DNA of 64,000 nucleotides, taken from positions 460,014,995-460,078,994 of the forward strand of contig OY282558.1 in NCBI GenBank assembly GCA_958295665.1. The letters run 5' to 3'. Made by a program: the position numbers and the translations under genes. Positions within the stretch are counted from its first letter, which is position 1; each line of letters begins with the position of its first letter. The notes under the pieces are model-generated. The model did no database searches, was not told the DNA's origin, and saw nothing but the letters and a program-made list of their open reading frames with translations. Origin of the DNA: Tipula vernalis (Eukaryota; Arthropoda; Insecta; Diptera; Tipulidae). This document shows, piece after piece, positions 24,322 through 37,650 of the stretch.

Positions 24322-27300
24322 ATGTATGGAAACAATCAACCAATTTCAATGCGGTTTGGCATAACAATTACAAGTCCCGAGACCTATCATTTGAGGTATC
24401 GAGAACCGCAATCGGAGCCTAATTGCAGATTTCGGATTTTTACAGCTCTGAATCGGCTGAGCTATAGTAAGGTGATTTTCTTCGAATCGAATTTTCTACG
24501 AAATGTATTTTAAAGCAATTACAGGTCCCGTGACCTATCATTTGAGGTATCGAGAATCGCAATCGGAGCCCAATTGCAGATTTTGGATTTTTACAGCTCT
24601 GAATCGGCTGAGCTATAGTAAGGTGATTTTCTTCGAATCGAATTTTCTACGAAATGTATTTTAAAGCAATTACAGGTCCCTTGACCTATCATTTGAGGTA
24701 TCAAGAACCGCAATCGGAGCCCAGTTGCAGATTTTGGATTTTTACAGCTCTGAATCGGCTGAGCTATAGTAAGGTGATTTTCTTCGAATCGAATTTTCTA
24801 CGAAATGTATTTTAAAGCAATTACAGGTCCCTTGACCTGTCATTTAAGGTATCAAGAACCGCAATCGGAGCCCAGTTGGAGATTTTGGATTTTTACAGCT
24901 CTGAATCGGCTGAGCTATAGTAAGGTGATTTTCTTCGAATCGAATTTTCTACGAAATGTATTTTAAAGCAATTACAGGTCCCTTGACCTATCATTTGAGG
25001 TATCAAGAACCGCAATCGGAGCCCAGTTGCGGATTTTGGATTTTTACAGCTCTGAATCGGCTGAGCTATAGTAAGGTGATTTTCTTCGAATCGAATTTTC
25101 TACGAAATGTATTTTAAAGCAATTACAGGTCCCTTGACCTATCATTTGAGGTATCAAGAACCGCAATCGGAGCCCAGTTGCAGATTTTGGATTTTTACAG
25201 CTCTGAATCGGCTGAGCTATAGTAAGGTGATTTTCTTCGAATCGATTTTTCTGTGAAATGTATGGAAACAATCAACCAATTTCAATGCGGTTTGGCATAA
25301 CAATTACAAGTCCCGAGGCCTATCATTTGAGGTATCAAGAACCGCAATCGGAGCACAATTGCAGATTTTGGATTTTTACAGCTCTGAATCGGCTGAGCTA
25401 TAGTAAGGTGATTTTCTTCGAATCGAATTTTCTACGAAATGTATTTTAAAGCAATTACAGGTCCCGTGACCTATCATTTGAGGTATCGAGAATCGCAATC
25501 GGAGCCCAATTGCAGATTTTGGATTTTTACAGCTCTGAATCGGCTGAGCTATAGTAAGGTGATTTTCTTCGAATCGAATTTTCTACGAAATGTATTTTAA
25601 AGCAATTACAGGTCCCGTGACCTATCATTTGAGGTATCAAGAACCGCAATCGGAGCCCAGTTGCAGATTTTGGATTTTTACAGCTCTGAATCGGCTGAGC
25701 TATAGTAAGGTGATTTTCTTCGAATCGAATTTTCTACGAAATGTATTTAAAAGCAATTACAGGTCCCTTGACCTATCATTTGAGGTATCAAGAACCGCAA
25801 TCGGAGCCCAATTGCAGATTTTGGATTTTTACAGCTCTGAATCGGCTGAGCTATAGTAAGGTGATTTTCTTCGAATCGAATTTTCTACGAAATGTATTTT
25901 AAAGCAATTACAGGTCCCTTGACCTGTCATTTGAGGTATCAAGAACCGCAATCGGAGCCCAGTTGCAGATTTTGGATTTTTACAGCTCTGAATCGGCTGA
26001 GCTATAGTAAGGTGATTTTCTTCGAATCGAATTTTCTACGAAATGTATTTTAAAGCAATTACAGGTCCCTTGACCTATCATTTGAGGTATCAAGAACCGC
26101 AATCGGAGCCCAGTTGCAGATTTTGGATTTTTACAGCTCTGAATCGGCTGAGCTATAGTAAGGTGATTTTCTTCGAATCGAATTTTCTACGAAATGTATT
26201 TTAAAGCAATTACAGGTCCCGTGACCTATCATTTGAGGTATCAAGAACCGCAATCGGAGCCCAGTTGCAGATTTTGGATTTTTACAGCTCTGAATCGGCT
26301 GAGCTATAGTAAGGTGATTTTCTTCGAATCGAATTTTCTACGAAATGTATTTTAAAGCAATTACAGGTCCCTTGACCTATCATTTGAGGTATCAAGAACC
26401 GCAATCGGAGCCCAGTTGCAGATTTTGGATTTTTACAGCTCTGAATCGGCTGAGCTATAGTAAGGTGATTTTCTTCGAATCGAATTTTCTACGAAATGTA
26501 TTTTAAAGCAATTACAGGTCCCTTGACCTATCATTTGAGGTATCAAGAACCGCAATCGGAGCCCAGTTGCAGATTTTGGATTTTTACAGCTCTGAATCGG
26601 CTGAGCTATAGTAAGGTGATTTTCTTCGAATCGAATTTTCTACGAAATGTATTTAAAAGCAATTACAGGTCCCTTGACCTATCATTTGAGGTATCAAGAA
26701 CCGCAATCGGAGCCCAGTTGCAGATTTTGGATTTTTACAGCTCTGAATCGGCTGAGCTATAGTAAGGTGATTTTCTTCGAATCGAATTTTCTACGAAATG
26801 TATTTTAAAGCAATTACAGGTCCCTTGACCTATCATTTGAGGTATCAAGAACCGCAATCGGAGCCCAGTTGCAGATTTTGGATTTTTACAGCTCTGAATC
26901 GGCTGAGCTATAGTAAGGTGATTTTCTTCTAATCAAATTTTCTACGAAATGTATTTTAAAGCAATTACAGGTCCCGTGACCTATCATTTGAGGTATCGAG
27001 AACCGCAATCGGAGCCCAATTGCAGATTTTGGATTTTTAGAGCTCTTAATCGGCTGAGCTATAATAAGGTGATTTTCTTCGAATCGATTTTTCTGTGAAA
27101 TGTATGGAAACAATCAACCAATATAAATGCGGTTTGGCATAACAATTACAAGTCCCGAGACCTATCATTTGAGGTATCGAGAACCGCAATCGGAGCCCAA
27201 TTGCAGATTTCGGATTTTTACAGCTCTGAATCGGCTGAGCTATAGTAAGGTGATTTTCTTCGAATCGAATTTTCTACGAAATGTATTTTAAAGCAATTAC

Positions 27301-27539
27301 AGGTCCCGTGACCTATCATTTGAGGTATCGAGAACCGCAATCGGAGCCCAATTGCAGATTTTGGATTTTTACAGCTCTTAATCGGCTGAGCTATAGTAAG
27401 GTGATTTTCTTCGAATCGAATTTTCTACGAAATGTATTTTAAAGCAATTACAGGTCCCTTGACCTATCATTTGAGGTATCAAGAACCGCAATCGGAGCCC
27501 AGTTGCAGATTTTGGATTTTTACAGCTCTGAATCGGCTG

Positions 27540-27549
27540 CGCAATGGTA
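27540..27549. repeat. Clustered triple substitution marker (second copy at 30891)
   Basis: CGGCTGAGCTATAGTAAGG is changed to CGGCTGCGCAATGGTAAGG, three substitutions within nine bases. The only other copy I found is at 30891, 3,351 bp downstream. That interval equals the summed repeat lengths between the B heads at 27734 and 31085. The downstream K in both copies carries TTCGAATCAAATTTTC. This is evidence of one ancestral event copied with its neighbours. Confidence 0.88.
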
Positions 27550-30500
27550 AGGTGATTTTCTTCGAATCAAATTTTCTACGAAATGTATTTTAAAGCAATT
27601 ACAGGTCCCGTGACCTATCATTTGAGGTATCGAGAACCGCAATCGGAGCCCAATTGCAGATTTTGGATTTTTACAGCTCTTAATCGGCTGAGCTATAATA
27701 AGGTGATTTTCTTCGAATCGATTTTTCTGTGAAATGTATGGAAACAATCAACCAATTTCAATGCGGTTTGGCATAACAATTACAAGTCCCGAGGCCTATC
27801 ATTTGAGGTATCAAGAACCGCAATCGGAGCACAATTGCAGATTTTGGATTTTTACAGCTCTGAATCGGCTGAGCTATAGTAAGGTGATTTTCTTCGAATC
27901 GAATTTTCTACGAAATGTATTTTAAAGCAATTACAGGTCCCGTGACCTATCATTTGAGGTATCGAGAATCGCAATCGGAGCCCAATTGCAGATTTTGGAT
28001 TTTTACAGCTCTGAATCGGCTGAGCTATAGTAAGGTGATTTTCTTCGAATCGATTTTTCTGTGAAATGTATGGAAACAATCAACCAATATAAATGCGGTT
28101 TGGCATAACAATTACAAGTCCCGAGACCTATCATTTGAGGTATCGAGAACTGCAATCAGAGCCCAATTGCAGATTTTGGATTTTTAGAGCTCTTAATCGG
28201 CTGAGCTATAGTAAGGTGATTTTCTTCGAATCGATTTTTCTGTGAAATGTATGGAAACAATCAACCAATTTCAATGCGGTTTGGCATAACAATTACAAGT
28301 CCCGAGACCTATCATTTGAGGTATCGAGAACCGCAATCGGAGCCTAATTGCAGATTTCGGATTTTTACAGCTCTGAATCGGCTGAGCTATAGTAAGGTGA
28401 TTTTCTTCGAATCGAATTTTCTACGAAATGTATTTTAAAGCAATTACAGGTCCCGTGACCTATCATTTGAGGTATCGAGAATCGCAATCGGAGCCCAATT
28501 GCAGATTTTGGATTTTTACAGCTCTGAATCGGCTGAGCTATAGTAAGGTGATTTTCTTCGAATCGAATTTTCTACGAAATGTATTTTAAAGCAATTACAG
28601 GTCCCTTGACCTATCATTTGAGGTATCAAGAACCGCAATCGGAGCCCAGTTGCAGATTTTGGATTTTTACAGCTCTGAATCGGCTGAGCTATAGTAAGGT
28701 GATTTTCTTCGAATCGAATTTTCTACGAAATGTATTTTAAAGCAATTACAGGTCCCTTGACCTGTCATTTGAGGTATCAAGAACCGCAATCGGAGCCCAG
28801 TTGCAGATTTTGGATTTTTACAGCTCTGAATCGGCTGAGCTATAGTAAGGTGATTTTCTTCGAATCGAATTTTCTACGAAATGTATTTTAAAGCAATTAC
28901 AGGTCCCTTGACCTATCATTTGAGGTATCAAGAACCGCAATCGGAGCCCAGTTGCAGATTTTGGATTTTTACAGCTCTGAATCGGCTGAGCTATAGTAAG
29001 GTGATTTTCTTCGAATCGAATTTTCTACGAAATGTATTTTAAAGCAATTACAGGTCCCTTGACCTATCATTTGAGGTATCAAGAACCGCAATCGGAGCCC
29101 AGTTGCAGATTTTGGATTTTTACAGCTCTGAATCGGCTGAGCTATAGTAAGGTGATTTTCTTCGAATCAAATTTTCTACGAAATGTATTTTAAAGCAATT
29201 ACAGGTCCCGTGACCTATCATTTGAGGTATCGAGAACCGCAATCGGAGCCCAATTGCAGATTTTGGATTTTTAGAGCTCTTAATCGGCTGAGCTATAGTA
29301 AAGTGATTTTCTTCGAATCGATTTTTCTGTGAAATGTATGGAAACAATCAACCAATATAAATGCGGTTTGGCATAACAATTACAAGTCCCGAGACCTATC
29401 ATTTGAGGTATCAAGAACCGCAATCGGAGCACAATTGCAGATTTTGGATTTTTACAGATCTGAATCGGCTGAGCTATAGTAAGGTGATTTTCTTCGAATC
29501 GAATTTTCTACGAAATGTATTTTAAAGCAATTACAGGTCCCGTGACCTATCATTTGAGGTATCGAGAATCGCAATCGGAGCCCAATTGCAGATTTTGGAT
29601 TTTTACAGCTCTGAATCGGCTGAGCTATAGTAAGGTGATTTTCTTCGAATCGATTTTTCTGTGAAATGTATGGAAACAATCAACCAATATAAATGCGGTT
29701 TGGCATAACAATTACAAGTCCCGAGACCTATCATTTGAGGTATCGAGAACCGCAATCGGAGCCCAATTGCAGATTTTGGATTTTTAGAGCTCTGAATCGG
29801 CTGAGCTATAGTAAGGTGATTTTCTTCGAATCGATTTTTCTGTGAAATGTATGGAAACAATCAACCAATTTCAATGCGGTTTGGCATAACAATTACAAGT
29901 CCCGAGACCTATCATTTGAGGTATCGAGAACCGCAATCGGAGCCTAATTGCAGATTTCGGATTTTTACAGCTCTGAATCGGCTGAGCTATAGTAAGGTGA
30001 TTTTCTTCGAATCGAATTTTCTACGAAATGTATTTTAAAGCAGTTACAGGTCCCATGACCTATCATTTGAGGTATCGAGAATCGCAATCGGAGCCCAATT
30101 GCAGATTTTGGATTATTACAGCTCTGAATCGGCTGAGCTATAGTAAGGTGATTTTCTTCGAATCGAATTTTCTACGAAATGTATTTTAAAGCAATTACAG
30201 GTCCCTTGACCTATCATTTGAGGTATCAAGAACCGCAATCGGAGCCCAGTTGCAGATTTTGGATTTTTACAGCTCTGAATCGGCTGAGCTATAGTAAGGT
30301 GATTTTCTTCGAATCGAATTTTCTACGAAATGTATTTAAAAGCAATTACAGGTCCCTTGACCTATCATTTGAGGTATCAAGAACCGCAATCGGAGCCCAA
30401 TTGCAGATTTTGGATTTTTACAGCTCTGAATCGGCTGAGCTATAGTAAGGTGATTTTCTTCAAATCGAATTTTCTACGAAATGTATTTTAAAGCAATTAC

Positions 30501-33500
30501 AGGTCCCTTGACCTATCATTTGAGGTATCAAGAACCGCAATCGGAGCCCAGTTGCAGATTTTGGATTTTTACAGCTCTGAATCGGCTGAGCTATAGTAAG
30601 GTGATTTTCTTCGAATCGAATTTTCTACGAAATGTATTTAAAAGCAATTACAGGTCCCTTGACCTATCATTTGAGGTATCAAGAACCGCAATCGGAGCCC
30701 AATTGCAGATTTTGGATTTTTACAGCTCTGATTCGGCTGAGCTATAGTAAGGTGATTTTCTTCGAATCGAATTTTCTACGAAATGTATTTTAAAGCAATT
30801 ACAGGTCCCGTGACCTATCATTTGAGGTATCAAGAACCGCAATCGGAGCCCAGTTGCAGATTTTGGATTTTTACAGCTCTGAATCGGCTGCGCAATGGTA
30901 AGGTGATTTTCTTCGAATCAAATTTTCTACGAAATGTATTTTAAAGCAATTACAGGTCCCGTGACCTATCATTTGAGGTATCGAGAACCGCAATCGGAGC
31001 CCAATTGCAGATTTTGGATTTTTAGAGCTCTTAATCGGCTGAGCTATAGTAAGGTGATTTTCTTCGAATCGATTTTTCTGTGAAATGTATGGAAACAATC
31101 AACCAATTTCAATGCGGTTTGGCATAACAATTACAAGTCCCGAGACCTATCATTTGAGGTATCGAGAACCGCAATCGGAGCCTAATTGCAGATTTCGGAT
31201 TTTTACAGCTCTGAATCGGCTGAGCTATAGTAAGGTGATTTTCTTCGAATCGAATTTTCTACGAAATGTATTTTAAAGCAATTACAGGTCCCGTGACCTA
31301 TCATTTGAGGTATCGAGAATCGCAATCGGAGCCCAATTGCAGATTTTGGATTTTTACAGCTCTGAATCGGCTGAGCTATAGTAGGGTGATTTTCTTCGAA
31401 TCGAATTTTCTACGAAATGTATTTTAAAGCAATTACAGGTCCCGTGACCTATCATTTGAGGTATCAAGAACCGCAATCGGAGCCCAGTTGCAGATTTTGG
31501 ATTTTTACAGCTCTGAATCGGCTGAGCTATAGTAAGGTGATTTTCTTCGAATCGAATTTTCTACGAAATGTATTTTAAAGCAATTACAGGTCCCTTGACC
31601 TGTCATTTGAGGTATCAAGAACCGCAATCGGAGCCCAGTTGCAGATTTTGGATTTTTACAGCTCTGAATCGGCTGAGCTATAGTAAGGTGATTTTCTTCG
31701 AATCGAATTTTCTACGAAATGTATTTTAAAGCAATTACAGGTCCCTTGACCTATCATTTGAGGTATCAAGAACCGCAATCGGAGCCCAGTTGCAGATTTT
31801 GGATTTTTACAGCTCTGAATCGGCTGAGCTATAGTAAGGTGATTTTCTTCGAATCGAATTTTCTACGAAATGTATTTTAAAGCAATTACAGGTCCCTTGA
31901 CCTATCATTTGAGGTATAAAGAACCGCAATCGGAGCCCAGTTGCAGATTTTGGATTTTTACAGCTCTGAATCGGCTGAGCTATAGTAAGGTGATTTTCTT
32001 CGAATCGAATTTTCTACGAAATGTATTTAAAAGCAATTACAGGTCCCTTGACCTATCATTTGAGGTATCAAGAACCGCAATCGGAGCCCAGTTGCAGATT
32101 TTGGATTTTTACAGCTCTGAATCGGCTGAGCTATAGTAAGGTGATTTTCTTCGAATCAAATTTTCTACGAAATGTATTTTAAAGCAATTACAGGTCCCGT
32201 GACCTATCATTTGAGGTATCAAGAACCGCAATCGGAGCCCAATTGCAGATTTTGGATTTTTAGAGCTCTTAATCGGCTGAGCTATAGTAAGGTGATTTTC
32301 TTCGAATCGATTTTTCTGTGAAATGTATGGAAACAATCAACCAATTTCAATGCGGTTTGGCATAACAATTACAAGTCCCGAGACCTATCATTTGAGGTAT
32401 CAAGAACCGCAATCGGAGCACAATTGCAGATTTTGGATTTTTACAGCTCTGAATCGGCTGAGCTATAGTAAGGTGATTTTCTTCGAATCGAATTTTCTAC
32501 GAAATGTATTTTAAAGCAATTACAGGTCCCTTGACCTATCATTTGAGGTATCAAGAACCGCAATCGGAGCCCAGTTGCAGATTTTGGATTTTTACAGCTC
32601 TGAATCGGCTGAGCTATAGTAAGGTGATTTTCTTCGAATCAAATTTTCTACGAAATGTATTTTAAAGCAATTACAGGTCCCGTGACCTATCATTTGAGGT
32701 ATCGAGAACCGCAATCGGAGCCCAATTGCAGATTTTGGATTTTTAGAGCTCTTAATCGGCTGAGCTATAATAAGGTGATTTTCTTCGAATCGATTTTTCT
32801 GTGAAATGTATGGAAACAATCAACCAATATAAATGCGGTTTGGCATAACAATTACAAGTCCCGAGACCTATCATTTGAGGTATCGAGAACCGCAATCGGA
32901 GCCCAATTGCAGATTTCGGATTTTTACAGCTCTGAATCGGCTGAGCTATAGTAAGGTGATTTTCTTCGAATCGAATTTTCTACGAAATGTATTTTAAAGC
33001 AATTACAGGTCCCTTGACCTATCATTTGAGGTATCAAGAACCGCAATCGGAGCCCAGATGCAGATTTTGGATTTTTACAGCTCTGAATCGGCTGAGCTAT
33101 AGTAAGGTGATTTTCTTCGAATCAAATTTTCTACGAAATGTATTTTAAAGCAATTACAGGTCCCGTGACCTACCATTTTAGGTATCGAGAACCGCAATCG
33201 GAGCCCAATTGCAGATTTTGGATTTTTAGAGCTCTTAATCGGCTGAGCTATAGTAAGGTGATTTTCTTCGAATCGATTTTTCTGTGAAATGTATGGAAAC
33301 AATCAACCAATTTCAATGCGGTTTGGCATAACAATTACAAGTCCCGAGACCTATCATTTGAGGTATCAAGAACCGCAATCGGATCCCAATTGCAGATTTT
33401 GGATTTTTACAGCTCTGAATCGGCTGAGCTATAGTAAGGTGATTTTCTTCGAATCGAATTTTCTACGAAATGTATTTTAAAGCAATTACAGGTCCCTTGA

Positions 33501-33910
33501 CCTATCATTTGAGGTATCAAGAACCGCAATCGGAGCCCAATTGCAGATTTTGGATTTTTACAGCTCTGAATCGGCTGAGCTATAGTAAGGTGATTTTCTT
33601 CGAATCGAATTTTCTACGAAATGTATTTTAAAGCAATTACAGGTCCCTTGACCTATCATTTGAGGTATCAAGAACCGCAATCGGAGCCCAGTTGCAGATT
33701 TTGGATTTTTACAGCTCTGAATCGGCTGAGCTATAGTAAGGTGATTTTCTTCGAATCGAATTTTCTACGAAATGTATTTAAAAGCAATTACAGGTCCCTT
33801 GACCTATCATTTGAGGTATCAAGAACCGCAATCGGAGCCCAATTGCAGATTTTGGATTTTTACAGCTCTGAATCGGCTGAGCTATAGTAAGGTGATTTTC
33901 TTCGAATCGA

Positions 33911-34000
33911 ATTTTTTACAAAATCTATGGAATAGCAATTACAGGTCCCGTGACCTATCATTTGAAGTATCAAGAACCGCAATCGGAGCACAATTACAGA
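33911..34000. repeat. A/B-like relict tract inside the K array (copy 1)
   Basis: A 151-bp monomer reads ATTTTTTACAAAATCTATGG, then AATAGCAATTACAGGTCCCG, TTTGAAGTATCAAG and GGAGCACAATTACAG. It mixes the A-type head (ATCTATGG, CCCGTGACC) with the GAAGTATC and GAGCAC states of domain 1 B, at K-type length without the one-base A deletion. It is either a relict of an ancestral 151-bp form or a chimera. A second copy lies 22,040 bp downstream at 55951. Confidence 0.88.
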
Positions 34001-35280
34001 TTTTGGATTTTTACAGCTCTGAATCGGCTGAGCTATAGTAAGGTGATTTTCTTTGAATCGAATTTTCTACGAAATGTATTTTAAAGCAATTACAGGTCCC
34101 TTGACCTATCATTTGAGGTATCAAGAACCGCAATCGGAGCCCAGTTGCAGATTTTGGATTTTTACAGCTCTGAATCGGCTGAGCTATAGTAAGGTGATTT
34201 TCTTCGAATCGAATTTTCTACGAAATGTATTTAAAAGCAATTACAGGTCCCTTGACCTATCATTTGAGGTATCAAGAACCGCAATCGGAGCCCAATTGCA
34301 GATTTTGGATTTTTACAGCTCTGAATCGGCTGAGCTATAGTAAGGTGATTTTCTTCGAATCGAATTTTCTACGAAATGTATTTTAAAGCAATTACAGGTC
34401 CCTTGACCTATCATTTGAGGTATCAAGAACCGCAATCGGAGCCCAATTGCAGATTTTGGATTTTTACAGCTCTGAATCGGCTGAGCTATAGTAAGGTGAT
34501 TTTCTTCGAATCGAATTTTCTACGAAATGTATTTTAAAGCAATTACAGGTCCCTTGACCTATCATTTGAGGTATCAAGAACCGCAATCGGAGCCCAATTG
34601 CAGATTTTGGATTTTTACAGCTCTGAATCGGCTGAGCTATAGTAAGGTGATTTTCTTCGAATCGAATTTTCTACGAAATGTATTTTAAAGCAATTACAGG
34701 TCCCTTGACCTATCATTTGAGGTATCAAGAACCGCAATCGGAGCCCAGTTGCAGATTTTGGATTTTTACAGCTCTGAATCGGCTGAGCTATAGTAAGGTG
34801 ATTTTCTTCGAATCGAATTTTCTACGAAATGTATTTTAAAGCAATTACAGGTCCCTTGACCTATCATTTGAGGTATCAAGAACCGCAATCGGAGCCCAGT
34901 TGCAGATTTTGGATTTTTACAGCTCTGAATCGGCTGAGCTATAGTAAGGTGATTTTCTTCGAATCGAATTTTCTACGAAATATATTTTACAGCAATTACA
35001 GGTCCCTTGACCTATCATTTGAGGTATCAAGAACCGCAATCGGAGCCCAGTTGCAGATTTTGGATTTTTACAGCTCTGAATCGGCTGAGCTATAGTAAGG
35101 TGATTTTCTTCGAATCGAATTTTCTACGAAATGTATTTAAAAGCAATTACAGGTCCCTTGACCTATCATTTGAGGTATCAAGAACCGCAATCGGAGCCCA
35201 ATTGCAGATTTTGGATTTTTACAGCTCTAAATCGGCTGAGCTATAGTAAGGTGATTTTCTTCGAATCGAATTTTCTACGA

Positions 35281-37650
35281 AATGTATTTTAAAGCAATTA
35301 CAGATCCCTTGACCTATCATTTGAGGTATCAAGAACCGCAATCGGAGCCCAATTGCAGATTTTGTATTTTTACAGCTCTGAATCGGCTGAGCTATAGTAA
35401 GGTGATTTTCTTCGCATCGAATTTTCTACGAAATGTATTTAAAAGCAATTACAGGTCCCTTGACCTATCATTTGAGGTATCAAGAACCGCAATCGGAGCC
35501 CAATTGCAGATTTTGGATTTTTACAGCTCTGAATCGGCTGAGCTATAGTAAGGTGATTTTCTTCAAATCGAATTTTCTACGAAATGTATTTTAAAGCAAT
35601 TACAGGTCCCTTGACCTATCATTTGAGGTATCAAGAATCGCAATCGGAGCCCAGTTGCAGATTTTGGATTTTTACAGCTCTGAATCGGCTGAGCTATAGT
35701 AAGGTGATTTTCTTCGAATCGAATTTTCTAAGAAATGTATTTTACAGCAATTACAGGTCCCTTGACCTATCATTTGAGGTATCAAGAACCGCAATCGGAG
35801 CCCAATTGCAGATTTTGGATTTTTACAGCTCTGAATCGGCTGAGCTATAGTAAGGTGATTTTCTTCGAATCGAATTTTCTACGAAATGTATTTTAAAGCA
35901 ATTACAGGTCCCTTGACCTATCATTTGAGGTATCAAGAACCGCAATCGGAGCCCAGTTGCAGATTTTGGATTTTTACAGCTCTGAATCGGCTGAGCTATA
36001 GTAAGGTGATTTTCTTCGAATCGAATTTTCTACGAAATGTATGGTATAGCAATTACAGGTCCCTTGACCTATCATTTGAGGTATCAAGAACCGCAATCGG
36101 AGCCCAATTGCAGATTTTGGATTTTTACAGCTATGAATCGGCTGAGCTATAGTAAGGTGATTTTCTTCGAATCGAATTTTCTACGAAATGTATTTTAAAG
36201 CAATTACAGGTCCCTTGACCTATCATTTGAGGTATCAAGAACCGCAATCGGAGCCCAGTTGCAGATTTTGGATTTTTACAGCTCTGAATCGGCTGAGCTA
36301 TAGTAAGGTGATTTTCTTCGAATCGAATTTTCTACGAAATGTATTTTACAGCAATTACAGGTCCCTTGACCTATCATTTGAGGTATCAAGAACCGCAATC
36401 GGAGCCCAATTGCAGATTTTGGATTTTTATAGCTCTGAATCGGCTGAGCTATAGTAAGGTGATTTTCTTCGAATAGAATTTTCTACGAAATGTATTTTAA
36501 AGCAATTACAGGTCCCTTGACCTATCATTTGAGGTATCAAGAACCGCAATCGGAGCCCAGTTGCAGATTTTGGATTTTTACAGCTCTGAATCGGCTGAGC
36601 TATAGTAAGGTGATTTTCTTCGAATCGAATTTTCTACGAAATGTATTTTAAAGCAATTACAGGTCCCTTGACCTATCATTTGAGGTATCAAGAACCGCAA
36701 TCGGAGCCCAGTTGCAGATTTTGGATTTTTACAGCTCTGAATCGGCTGAGCTATAATAAGGTGATTTTCTTCGAATCGAATTTTCTACGAAATATATTTT
36801 AAAGCAATTACAGGTCCCTTGACCTATCATTTGAGGTATCAAGAACCGCAATCGGAGCCCAGTTGCAGATTTTGGATTTTTACAGCTCTGAATCGGCTGA
36901 GCTATAGTAAGGTGATTTTCTTCGAATCGAATTTTCTACGAAATGTATTTTAAAGCAATTACAGGTCCCTTGACCTATCATTTGAGGTATCAAGAACCGC
37001 AATCGGAGCCCAATTGCAGATTTTGGATTTTTACAGCTCTGAATCGGCTGAGCTATAGTAAGGTGATTTTCTTCGAATCGAATTTTCTACGAAATGTATT
37101 TAAAAGCAATTACAGGTCCCTTAACTTATCATTTGAGGTATCAAGAACCGCAATCGGAGCCCAATTGCAGATTTTGGATTTTTACAGCTCTGAATCGGCT
37201 GAGCTATAGTAAGGTGATTTTCTTCGAATCGAATTTTCTACGAAATGTATTTTACAGCAATTACAGATCCCTTGACCTATCATTTGAGGTATCAAGAACC
37301 GCAATCGGAGCCCAATTGCAGATTTTGTATTTTTACAGCTCTGAATCGGCTGAGCTATAGTAAGGTGATTTTCTTCGAATCGAATTTTCTACGAAATGTA
37401 TTTAAAAGCAATTACAGGTCCCTTGACCTATCATTTGAGGTATCAAGAACCGCAATCGGAGCCCAATTGCAGATTTTGGATTTTTACAGCTCTGAATCGG
37501 CTGAGCTATAGTAAGGTGATTTTCTTCAAATCGAATTTTCTACGAAATGTATTTTAAAGCAATTACAGGTCCCTTGACCTATCATTTGAGGTATCAAGAA
37601 TCGCAATCGGAGCCCAGTTGCAGATTTTGAATTTTTACAGCTCTGAATCG
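35281..37650. repeat. 13-monomer (1,963-bp) offset duplication in domain 3
   Basis: Rare markers recur 1,963 bp apart (13 x 151): CAGATCCCTTGACC at 35301 and 37264, TTTTGTATTTTTAC in the same monomers, and TCAAGAATCGC at 35631 and 37594. Further right, the A-like head ATGGTATAGC at 36041 recurs at 38608, an offset of 2,567 bp (17 x 151), together with CAGCTATGAATC. Four monomers were therefore inserted in one copy after, or during, the duplication. Confidence 0.85.

Larger units (their letters stand above)
15418..33469. repeat. Satellite domain 2: 28 B-type monomers spaced by runs of K monomers
   Basis: B-type heads (ATGTATGGAAAC) start at 15418, 15901, 16535, 17168, 17801, 18133, 19220, 19703, 20337, 20971, 21605, 22239, 23326, 23809, 24141, 24322, 25258, 27100, 27734, 28066, 28247, 29334, 29666, 29847, 31085, 32323, 32806 and 33289. 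The number of 151-bp K monomers between successive B heads is 2,3,3,3,1,6,2,3,3,3,3,6,2,1,0,5,11,3,1,0,6,1,0,7,7,2,2. These counts account exactly for the interval lengths after two single-T deletions (near 16990 and 17623). B-type copies fall into two main classes: TTTCAATGCGG, often with CCCGAGGCC, and AATATAAATGCGG with CCCGAGACC. No gene is seen. Confidence 0.96.
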
